Shown piece after piece: positions 7,415 through 17,400 of a stretch of DNA of 64,000 nt. The stretch covers positions 2,892,001 through 2,956,000 of the forward strand of contig NZ_OY775906.1 of assembly GCF_963675065.1 (NCBI RefSeq), read 5' to 3'. The number at the start of each line of letters is the position of its first letter. Within the stretch, counting starts at the first letter, position 1. Made by a program: the position numbers and the translations under genes. The notes beneath the pieces were generated by a model, which had not been told where the DNA came from, did no database searches, and saw nothing but the letters and a program-made list of their open reading frames with translations. The DNA is from an uncultured Draconibacterium sp. (GTDB lineage: Bacteria; Bacteroidota; Bacteroidia; Bacteroidales; Prolixibacteraceae).

Positions 7415-7891
7415 ATGAAAAAAATTACAAAACTTTTTTCCTCTGCCTTAATCTTAGGCATTATAGCACTTTCAAGTTTTCAGGCAAAGGCACATTGCGA
7501 AATTCCTTGTGGAATTTATGGCGACTCGGTTCGCATTGCCCTGTTATACGAGCACATTGAAACCATTGAAAAATCGATGAACCAGATCAACGAACTATCG
7601 AAATCGGAAAATCCTGATTACAATCAGTTGGTTCGTTGGGTAATGAACAAAGAAGAGCATGCTAAAGAAATGCAGGAAATTGTTAGCCAGTATTTTTTGC
7701 ACCAACGTGTAAAAATAACCTCATCGGCCGACGAGGCAGCATACAGAAAGTATGTAAAACAACTGGAACTGTTACACCACATTTCGGTATTTGCGATGAA
7801 GAGCAAACAAAGCACCGATATAAGTATTATTGATACACTTCGCGAAAAGCTTCACCTTTTTGAGCATGCCTATTTTGGCGACGATCATTAA
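7415..7891 (+). CDS. sodN: Nickel superoxide dismutase with Sec signal peptide
   Basis: A 158-residue precursor; the mature part is about 132 residues (117 in Streptomyces). It dismutates superoxide to oxygen and peroxide. A Sec-type signal (residues 1-26: M-K-K start, hydrophobic 8-22, A-K-A at 24-26) is followed directly by H-C-E-I-P-C-G-I-Y at 27-35. This is the nickel-hook motif in which His1, Cys2 and Cys6 of the mature protein bind nickel. Signal peptidase cleavage after A26 would expose the required N-terminal His. A later N-K-E-E-H-A-K-E segment and the helical C-terminus fit the four-helix fold. The ATG at 7415 was chosen because the upstream in-frame start would bury the signal peptide. 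No sodX-type maturation protease is adjacent. The signal peptide predicts a periplasmic or secreted enzyme. Confidence 0.87.
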   Translation: MKKITKLFSSALILGIIALSSFQAKAHCEIPCGIYGDSVRIALLYEHIETIEKSMNQINELSKSENPDYNQLVRWVMNKEEHAKEMQEIVSQYFLHQRVKITSSADEAAYRKYVKQLELLHHISVFAMKSKQSTDISIIDTLREKLHLFEHAYFGDDH

Positions 7892-7911
7892 AATCAAGAA
7901 AATACAAATAT

Positions 7912-7941
7912 AGGAAGGGCCTTTTTTAAGGTCCTTTTTTG
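7912..7941 (+). terminator. Terminator after sodN
   Basis: The arms AAGGGCC and GGTCCTT (one G-T pair) enclose a T/A-rich loop and are followed by a T-run, 24 nt after the stop codon. Confidence 0.7.
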
Positions 7942-8084
7942 TATCTGCCAGTCCTCACAACACGCAATTAAAATCCGATGAAGGAAAAGTTCTCGAATGA
8001 ATTAACAATCCGCTGTCAACTGTTTAGTTCATTTCAGTAAAACAACTTGTATATAATCCTTATTTTAGCTTAAAATTAAAAACT

Positions 8085-9509
8085 ATGATCCCAAAAATAT
8101 CCATTACAGCCAAAATAACGGAAGAGCGTTCTTTAGCCTGTTTATGTACCGATTTAAAAGAAATTAATTCGATCGAACTCACCGAAAAAGAAAAATCTTT
8201 CCTGCAAAAGAAGTTAGAAAAGGAAGATACTTGCACAATTACACACATTCCGAACCTCCTGTTTTTTGGCAAGATAAAAACCAACAAAGAACCATACCAG
8301 CAATCGGAACTGGCAAGAGTAGCCGGAACAAAACTTTACGATGCCCTGAAATTAGCGGGTGAAACTTCCGTGCAGATCACTAGTTTTTGCGAAGCAGGGT
8401 TTTTTCCTGAATTTTTAGAAGGATTGTTGCTTAACACCTACACTTTCGAGAAATACAAAAAGGAAAAAGAAACATTCCAAATTGAAAATATTGTGATCGT
8501 TGATGAGAAGATCACTAATGAGGAAATCGATGAGATTGTAAATACAACAAAGGCAACTTTTGTTGCGCGCGATCTGGTTAACGAGCCACTGTCGTTTCTT
8601 ACGGCAAGCCAGTTCTCAAAAGAAATTGAAAAGCTGAGTGTCGAAGCCGGCTTTTCACTGGAAGTTTTTCACAAGAAAAAAATTGAAGCGCTGAAAATGG
8701 GCGGGCTACTTGCCGTAAACAAAGGCAGTATCGATCCGCCAACCTTTAATATACTGGAATGGAAACCCGAAAATGCAACCAATAAACAAGCCATTGTTTT
8801 AGTCGGGAAAGGCGTGGTTTACGACACTGGAGGCTTAAGCCTGAAACCAACCCCGAATTCGATGGATTACATGAAGTCGGACATGGGTGGAGCCGCCGGA
8901 ATTGTGGCAGCCATATACGCCGCTGCCCTCAATAAACTTCCCTTGCATATTGTTGGCCTGGTTCCGGCAACCGATAACCGCCCCGATGGAAATGCCTATG
9001 TGCCGGGCGATATCATAAAAATGTTTGACGGAACCACAGTGGAAATCAAAAACACCGATGCAGAAGGCAGGCTAATTCTGGCCGACGCATTAAGCTATGC
9101 AAAAAAATACCAGCCACAACTGGTAATTGATTGCGCTACTTTAACCGGATCGGCCGATATTATTGCCGGGCCACACGCCGCGGTGGTTATGGGCAATACC
9201 GCCGAAAAGGTGGAACAATTAAAAAAATCGGGATTTAACATCTACGAACGCCTGATAGAAGTTCCACTTTGGGAGGAATACGGCGCGCCCTTAAAATCGC
9301 CAATTGCAGACCTTAATAACCTTGGCACGCGTGAAGGACAAACAACTATAGCCGGAAAATTTCTGGAACATTTCACCGATTACAACTGGATACATGTTGA
9401 TATGGCCGGACCCGCTTTCAGGAAAGAGAAGGATGCATACCGACCTGCCGGAGGAACAGGTTTTGGTACGCGATTACTTTATGATTTTCTGAAATTACAA
9501 ACACAATAA
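8085..9509 (+). CDS. pepA: M17 family leucyl aminopeptidase
   Basis: A 474-residue cytosolic metallo-aminopeptidase that removes N-terminal residues from peptides. The C-terminal catalytic half is well kept: G-K-G-V-V-Y-D-T-G-G (Lys242, Asp247), L-S-L-K-P (Lys254), S-D-M-G-G (Asp266) and the signature N-T-D-A-E-G-R-L at 323-330. That signature includes metal ligands Asp325 and Glu327 and the catalytic Arg329. The N-terminal 160 residues are the divergent hexamer-building domain. Length is normal. It stands as a single gene, 125 bp before pdxA. Confidence 0.93.
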   Translation: MIPKISITAKITEERSLACLCTDLKEINSIELTEKEKSFLQKKLEKEDTCTITHIPNLLFFGKIKTNKEPYQQSELARVAGTKLYDALKLAGETSVQITSFCEAGFFPEFLEGLLLNTYTFEKYKKEKETFQIENIVIVDEKITNEEIDEIVNTTKATFVARDLVNEPLSFLTASQFSKEIEKLSVEAGFSLEVFHKKKIEALKMGGLLAVNKGSIDPPTFNILEWKPENATNKQAIVLVGKGVVYDTGGLSLKPTPNSMDYMKSDMGGAAGIVAAIYAAALNKLPLHIVGLVPATDNRPDGNAYVPGDIIKMFDGTTVEIKNTDAEGRLILADALSYAKKYQPQLVIDCATLTGSADIIAGPHAAVVMGNTAEKVEQLKKSGFNIYERLIEVPLWEEYGAPLKSPIADLNNLGTREGQTTIAGKFLEHFTDYNWIHVDMAGPAFRKEKDAYRPAGGTGFGTRLLYDFLKLQTQ

Positions 9510-9634
9510 GATACACTTCGCTTGAGCACAAACGGTATGGTAATCGCGCAGAAATAAGATCATGCTTATTTAAATTAAATAAATTAACTTTGCGACACCT
9601 TATAAAAAGGGCAAATTTTCTGAAATAAAGTACA

Positions 9635-10741
9635 ATGGCAAAACAAGATACAATACGCATAGGAATCACTCACGGAGATATAAACGGAATTGGATATGAA
9701 GTAATCTTAAAAACACTTTCCGATCCTCGTATTCTCGAAATGTGCACACCTGTTGTTTATGGCTCACCCAAAGTAGCAGCCTACCACCGTAAAGCACTCG
9801 ATATAAACGATGTAAGCTTCAACCACATTCGCAGTACCAAAGAGTTACTACCCAGAAAAGCAAACATTATAAATTGTGTTGACGAAAATATTCGGGTTGA
9901 ATTGGGTAAATCAACCACCGAAGCCGGAGTTTCATCGTTTGAAGCTCTTGACCGTGCTACCAGTGATCTTCAAAAAGGATATATTGATGCACTGATTACA
10001 GCACCAATCAATAAAGACAACATTCAAAGTGAAGAATTTAATTTCCCGGGACATACCGAATTTCTGGCACAAAAATTCGACACAAAAGACTACGCCATGT
10101 TAATGGTGAGCGAATCGCTGAAAATTGGCGTGGTAACAACCCACATTCCTATTTCAAAGGTGCCTGAAAGCCTGAATAAAGACATAATCCTTTCAAAGAT
10201 CAGGATCATAGCCAAATCACTTCAGCAAGACTTTGCCATTACCAAACCGCGAATTGCCGTTTTTGGATTAAATCCACATGCCGGCGACAACGGATTGATT
10301 GGCAGTGAAGACAAAGAAATAATTCTACCGGCTGTTATTCAGGCTAAAAAAGAAGGGATTATGGCCTTAGGTCCCTACCCTGCTGATGGATTTTTTGGAT
10401 CGGAAGATTACCGGAAATTTGATGCCATTCTGGCCATGTACCACGACCAGGGCTTAATTCCGTTTAAGCTGGCCTCGTTCGAACGTGGCGTGAACTACAC
10501 CGCCGGACTTCCTGCCATCCGCACATCGCCGGCGCATGGTACTGCTTACGCAATTGCCGGAGAAGGCAAAGCATCACCCGAATCATTCCGCCAGGCTTTG
10601 TACCTTGCCATTGATGTTTATAAAAACCGAAGTATTTACAGCGAGATCAGTAAAAATCCGCTGAGAAGATACGACATTAACCCCAACCAGGTTGATGAAA
10701 GTGTTGATATTGAAGCATCTGAAGAGGAAGACACATTATAA
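9635..10741 (+). CDS. pdxA: 4-hydroxythreonine-4-phosphate dehydrogenase PdxA
   Basis: A 368-residue NAD-dependent enzyme of pyridoxal phosphate synthesis (DXP-dependent route) that oxidises 4-phosphohydroxythreonine. It starts with I-R-I-G-I-T-H-G-D-I-N-G-I-G, has the metal-binding F-P-G-H-T-E-F-L-A segment, N-P-H-A-G-D-N-G and the Y-H-D-Q-G motif with its His ligand, and a G-x-P-x-I-R-T-S-P-A-H-G-T-A stretch. It is about 35 residues longer than usual because of an acidic tail ending E-E-E-D-T-L. A perfect -7 element TAACTTTG lies at 9585-9592, without a clear -33 partner. It leads a tight group with ruvA (12-nt gap) and then sprA. Confidence 0.95.
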   Translation: MAKQDTIRIGITHGDINGIGYEVILKTLSDPRILEMCTPVVYGSPKVAAYHRKALDINDVSFNHIRSTKELLPRKANIINCVDENIRVELGKSTTEAGVSSFEALDRATSDLQKGYIDALITAPINKDNIQSEEFNFPGHTEFLAQKFDTKDYAMLMVSESLKIGVVTTHIPISKVPESLNKDIILSKIRIIAKSLQQDFAITKPRIAVFGLNPHAGDNGLIGSEDKEIILPAVIQAKKEGIMALGPYPADGFFGSEDYRKFDAILAMYHDQGLIPFKLASFERGVNYTAGLPAIRTSPAHGTAYAIAGEGKASPESFRQALYLAIDVYKNRSIYSEISKNPLRRYDINPNQVDESVDIEASEEEDTL

Positions 10742-10753
10742 AAAAGCTTTGAC

Positions 10754-11335
10754 ATGTACGAATTCATTAAGGGTAACATTGCCGAAATTAGCGCAACACA
10801 TGTTGTAGTAGAAACTTCCGGCGTTGGCTACTTTGTTCATATTTCGTTGAACACTTACAGCGCACTAAACGGAAAAAAGGAAGTGAAAGTTTATTTACAC
10901 CAGGTGGTTCGCGAAGATGCTCATACATTGTATGGTTTTGCCACCACCACCGAACGCGAATTATTTCGCAACCTGATTTCGGTGAATGGAGTTGGGTCCA
11001 GCACGGCAAACATGATGCTTTCGTCGTTAAATCCTGATGAATTAAAAGCAGCAGTAACAACCGAAAATGTGGCGGTACTAAAAGCCGTAAAAGGCATCGG
11101 AGCAAAAACGGCACAACGTATCATAATTGATTTAAAAGATAAACTCGGAAAAATACCCGATTCAGGGCAAATTTTACCTGCTGCAGACAATACTATCAGG
11201 AATGAATCGTTATCTGCATTAGTCATGCTTGGTTTTGCAAAGAAAGATGCAGAAAAGATAGTAACGAAGATACTTCAGGAACAACCTGACACAAACGTTG
11301 AAAGCGTTATAAAACAAGCATTGAAAAGGTTATAA
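10754..11335 (+). CDS. ruvA: Holliday junction helicase subunit RuvA
   Basis: A 193-residue protein with the three RuvA parts: an N-terminal OB fold (M-Y-E-F-I-K-G, ending Y-G-F-A-T), two helix-hairpin-helix motifs (V-N-G-V-G-S-S-T-A near 78 and V-K-G-I-G-A-K-T-A near 114), and the small C-terminal domain (about 145-193) that binds RuvB. The tetramer clamps Holliday junctions for RuvB-driven branch migration in recombination repair. It lies between pdxA and sprA; a ruvA-sprA neighbourhood is also known from other Bacteroidota. Confidence 0.95.
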   Translation: MYEFIKGNIAEISATHVVVETSGVGYFVHISLNTYSALNGKKEVKVYLHQVVREDAHTLYGFATTTERELFRNLISVNGVGSSTANMMLSSLNPDELKAAVTTENVAVLKAVKGIGAKTAQRIIIDLKDKLGKIPDSGQILPAADNTIRNESLSALVMLGFAKKDAEKIVTKILQEQPDTNVESVIKQALKRL

Positions 11336-11420
11336 AATTTACCGTTTTCGAAAAAGAAAACCTAACAGGAAATAGCAACCATTTTTTTCGAAAAGCCTTT
11401 GTTGTAGTAATTTTAATGAA

Positions 11421-14400
11421 ATGACACTTAGCCGAAGTTTACCTAAAATATTCTTCATTCTATTTGTATTTTTTGCCCTTTCAGTTCCTTTCAACGGAGA
11501 AGCTCAGGAAGTGCCTGAAATAGATACAGCTGGCACATTGCCATACCCTTTCGAAGACCAGCCGGCTTTTGGATATCCTTCTCAGGATTCCTCGAAATTA
11601 TACCTCAACAAGCCCAGCAACATAAAATATGAAATTGAGTACGACCCGATTACAGGTCAGTACGTATTTTACGAAAAGGTGGGATCGCTGAATTACCGTT
11701 TGCCGCAAAGTATGTCACTCAACGATTACCTCGAGTATGATTTCGATAAATCGATTCACGATTACTGGCGAATGAGAACACAGCAGGAATCAATCGATTC
11801 CCGTGGCGGACTGCTGCCAAAACTCACAATTGGCAGCGAGGCGTTTAACCGTATTTTCGGAGGAAACACCATCAATATCCAGCCACAGGGTTATGTTGAA
11901 GTAAGCTTTGGCTACCAGGTAAATAAAACCGATAACCCGTCGATTCCTGAACGATTGCGAAAAGTTCCTACTTTCGATTTCGACGAGAAAATTCAGATGA
12001 ACGTTACCGGCCAAATCGGGACAAAAATGAATATGCGGGTGAATTACAACACCGAGGCTACTTTTGATTACGAAAACAAAATGAACCTTGAGTACACCGG
12101 CGATGAAGATGAAATTCTACAACGTATTGAAGCCGGTAATGTGTCGTTGCCATTAAATGGGTCATTAATAACCGGAGCCTCCAACCTGTTTGGAGTTAAA
12201 GCCGAAATGCAGTTTGGGAAGCTTACACTTACCACGCTGTTTTCGCAACACCGCGGCGAATCGAAAACCGTGGAAACCGAAGGAGGTGCCCAGGTGGCCA
12301 CTTTCGATATTTCAGCAGCCAATTACGATGCCAACCGCCACTTTTTCCTGGCACAATATTTCCGCGATCATTACAACGAATGGTTGCAAAGTACTGCTAT
12401 TCCACGTTCGCCCATCACCATTAACAAAGTAGAAGTTTGGGTAACCAACAAATCAAACGATTTTGATGATTCGCGAAACGTTCTGGCCTTTCAGGATTTA
12501 GCCGAACACGACCCGCATATATATAATACTATTCCGCAGTTTCAGCAAAATAACGGGCTGCCCTACCCTCAAAATGTATTCCCAAGCAACAATGCCAATA
12601 GCCTTTACAACGAAATGAACACCACCTACAGCGATGTTCGTCAGATACAGAACATTACAAACGTAATGTCCCAGTTTCAGGATGATTTTAAAGGTGGAAC
12701 CGACTTTGAAAAAATTGAGCAGGCACGAAAACTGAACGATAGCGAATTTTCCATCAACAAACAATTGGGATATATTTCGTTAAACAGTGCTTTAAATACT
12801 GATGAAGTTTTGGCAGTAGCCTTTAACTTTACCTATAATGGGCAAACATTTCAGGTGGGTGAGTTCTCAACCGACGGTATTGATGCGCCGCAAACACTTT
12901 TTATGAAACTGCTGAAAGGCACCAACTTGTCGCCGGGAAAACCAACCTGGGACCTGATGATGAAAAACATTTATAACCTTAGAGCCTACCAGTTAACCAG
13001 CGACGATTTTGAGCTGAATGTGGTTTACCAAAACGATTCTACCGGAACCTACATTAATTACCTGCCCGATTCACGCATTGAGGGTCACATCCTTCTAGAA
13101 GTAATGCGTTTGGACATGCTCAATTCGCAGCTCGATCCAACAAAAGACGGGGTGTTCGACTATGTTGAAGGAATTACTGTTAACTCCAACTCGGGGCGTA
13201 TTATTTTCCCGGTGGTTGAACCATTTGGCAGTCATCTGGCCGATTCCCTTCAAAATCAGTCCGACATTGAGCAATTCACTTTCCAAACGCTATACGATTC
13301 TACCCAGGTAAAAGCAGAACAAGATGCCGAGCACAATAAATTCCGGCTTACCGGTAGCTACAAAGGTTCGTCAAGTTCTGATATTGCGCTGGGAACTTTA
13401 AACCTTACGCAAGGGTCAGTTACTGTTACCGCCGGCGGACAGGTGCTTTCCGAAAATGTTGATTATACGGTTGACTATACGCTGGGCCGGGTAAAAATTA
13501 TTAACCAGGCACTTTTGGAAGCCGGAACGCCGATTCAGGTTGCAACCGAAAGCGAAGACCTGTTTACCATGCAACGCAAAACCCTGATGGGAACACATGC
13601 CAACTATGCTTTCTCTGATAATTTTAACATCGGAGCAACCATGTTGTGGATGAACGAACGCCCCTTAACCGAGAAAGTGGACTATGGTGAAGATCCGATA
13701 TCGAACCTGATTTACGGATTGGATGCCCGCTACAACACCGAAGCGCCATTTATCACCAAAGCATTAGACGCACTGCCGTTTTATAGTACAACCGCCACTT
13801 CATCAATTGATGTAGAGGCAGAATTTGCACAACTGGTTCCGGGAAGCTCTAAATCGATTGACGGAGCTGTTTATGTTGATGATTTTGAATCAACAAAAAC
13901 AGCCATCGACATGCGAACCCGCTCGGCGTGGATGCTGGCCAGCACGCCTCAAAACCAGGATAATATGTTCCCGGAAGCCAATCTGAGTAACTCGCTCGAG
14001 TATGGTATGAACCGTGCAAAGCTGGCTTGGTACAATATCGATCCCTTGTTTTTAAGAAACAATTCGCTTACTCCCGATCATATAAAAGATGACCAGAAAG
14101 GCAGAGACATGCAGTCAAATCATTTAGTGCGCGAGGTGTTCGAACAAGAGATATTTCCGGAACGTGAATTTACAACCGGCGAGCCAACAAACATTGCAGT
14201 ACTCGACCTGGCTTTTTATCCGTCAGAGCGCGGTCCGTATAACTACGACACCGGCAATTCGAGTCATGCGGCAGGTGTAAATACCGATGGTACTTTACGC
14301 GATCCGGAGTCGCGCTGGGGTGGAATTATGCGCGAAATTCAAACCAGCGACTTTGAAAATGCCAACATCGAGTACATCGAATTCTGGATGATGGATCCAT

Positions 14401-17400
14401 ACGTTGACCCTGATGATGATTGGGGGCCGCTTGAACCGATGGAAAATGAAGGAGATCTTTATTTCAACCTTGGAGAAATTTCGGAAGATGTATTAAAAGA
14501 CTCGCGTAAATCGTTCGAGAACGGGTTGCCTACAACTGCTGAACCGACGAATGTCGACACCACCATCTGGGGACGCGTTTCAACACAACAATCGCTGGTA
14601 AATGCTTTTGATAACACGGTAAGTTCACGCGAGTATCAGGATATTGGTTTTGACGGATTAAACGATAACGACGAACAATCTCATTTCCAACAATACCTAC
14701 AGGAACTGGAACTAAAAGTAAATAACGAGGTTTACCTGAAAGCATTCGACGATCCATCGTCAGATAACTTCCACTATTTCCGTGGATCGGATTACGACAA
14801 CGATCAATTAAGCATTTTAGAACGTTACAAACAGTACAACGGCCCCGAAGGCAACTCGCCAACTACTGAAATGTCGCCTGAAAGCTATCCCACTTCTGCA
14901 ACTACATTGCCTGACATCGAAGACATTAACGATGACAATACGCTAAATGAATACGAACGCTACTTTCAATATAAGGTTAGTATTCGAAAAGAGGACATGG
15001 TTGTTGGGCAAAATTACATTGTTGATAAAAGAAGCCGACCTGTTCAGTTAAAAAATGGAGAAACAGGAGAAGCTGCCTGGTATCAGTTTAAGATTCCGGT
15101 AACTAAACCTGATGCGGTAATTGGTGGTATCAACGATTTTAGTTCCATTCGTTTTATGAGAATGTTCTTACACGGGTTCCAGGATTCTGCCGTTATGCGT
15201 TTTGCCACACTCGACCTCGTTCGTGCCGATTGGCGTCGTTACACCGGCGATATTTTAGAGGATGGTGGACTTCCGTCAACAAATGCGCAATTCGATATTT
15301 CGGCAGTAAGTATCGAGGAAAATTCAGGCCGCTCCCCGGTGAACTACATTTTGCCTCCGGGAGTTTCAAGGGTAATCGACCCTGCCAATCCGCAGCTACG
15401 CCAGCTAAACGAGCAGTCGATTGAAATGAAAGTAACCCAGCTGGAAACAGGCGACGCACGTGCGGCATACAAACCGTTGTACATGGATTTCAGAAGGTAC
15501 AAAACCCTGAAAATGGATGTGCACGCCGAAGAAATTGAAGAATATCCGCTGGAAGACGATGAACTGTATTTCTTTATACGTTTGGGTTCGGATTACAATT
15601 ACAACTATTACGAATACGAAGTACCCTTGACCCTAACTCCACCCAGTGATAAATATGATGGTAACGTTGAAAGCGACCGTTATATCGTTTGGCCCGACCA
15701 AAACCGGATAAATATTCCGCTCGAACTGTTTACCAACCTGAAACTGGAACGCAACGATGCCATGAGAGTAGAAGGCTCAGCCATTTCGATGCAGGACGTT
15801 TTTGAAGGCTCACACACAAACTGGAACGACGGTAAAAACCGGGTGAAAGTAAAAGGTAGCCCTAACCTGAGTAATGTTGAGGTGTTTATGATGGGCGTTC
15901 GCAACAAAAGAGGGCAGGTAAACACCGGACCAAAATCAGTGATTGTTTGGGCTAACGAATTACGCCTTACCGATTTTGATGATGAAGGTGGCTGGGCAGC
16001 TAACGCACGTGTTTCAACCCGTTTGGCCGACTTGGGTAGCGTGGTGGTTGCCGGACGTAAACGTACCGCGGGTTTCGGTAGTATCGACGAAAATATTAAC
16101 AGCAGGATGATCGACGACCTGGATGAAATAGATGTATCTGCATCTATCGACTGGGGACGTTTCTTCCCTGAAAGAGCCGGCGTGCGTATTCCGATGTACT
16201 ATGGCTACTCTAACAGTACAGCAACACCAAAATACGATCCGATAAACCCGGATATTGAGTTAAAAGAATCGCTGTCTCACGCACGAACCAACAGTGAAAA
16301 GGATTCGATAAAAAATATATCGCAGGATGTGATTGAGCGAAAAAGCCTCAACTTTACCAACGTAAAGGTGGAGCCGCAGCGCCAAAAAGAGAAAACACAT
16401 TTGTGGGATCCGGAAAACTTTGCTGTTACCTATTCGTACAACGAAACTTCGAAACGGAACATTACAACGGAGTACAACGTGAATAGAACGCACCGTTTTA
16501 TGTTCTCGTACAACTACAGCAACCGACCAAAATTAATTCAGCCGTTTAGCAAAGTTCAGTTGCTGCAAAAAGGACCTTTAAAATTAATCGGCGACTTCAA
16601 TTTCTATCCGTTGCCAACACAAATTTCATATCGTACCGATTTATATCGTAAGTACCACGAGCGTCAGTCAAGAAATATTACCAATCCGAACCTGATTCTT
16701 CCGGCTACCTTCGACAAGGATTTCCTTTGGAACCGTTATCTTGATATCCGCTACGATGTTACCCGTTCGCTGAAAGTCGATTTCTCATCACGCGGAACCT
16801 CACGAATTGATGAACCCGAAGGCCGGATTAATAAAAACGACGACGATTACGAATGGAAGCGCGACTCCATTCTTACAAACCTGTGGAATTTAGGACGGCC
16901 AACGGTTTACAACCACAGTTTTAATGCCACTTACCAAGTGCCTATCCGAAGTATTAAAGCATTGAATTTTATGAGCGGAACCGTTCGCTACTCGGGAACA
17001 TACGAGTGGGCTGCCGGATCGTTAACCAACGACGACATTAACATTGGAAATATAATAACCAACTCGCGAAACCTTACACTTACCGGTAACGCCAACTTCC
17101 AAACCCTGTTTAACAAGGTATCCTATTTTAAAGAAGTCGACCAAAAATTCAGGAGGACAGGACGTGGACGTGGCAGCCTCAACAGCCGGAGTACAAGAGG
17201 AAGAACGAACCAGCAAACTCAGCCTTTGCAACGAAAACAGGAAGAAACATTTAGCAGAAGTGCAAAATTCACGGCCGACAAAGGCCAACAATTTGCCCAC
17301 AAGCTAAATACCAAAAAAGTAAAAGTTCTGGTTACCGATGTAGATGGCAAAACTGTTCCGGGAAGAACAAATATTATTGATGCCAATACTATCGAATTTG

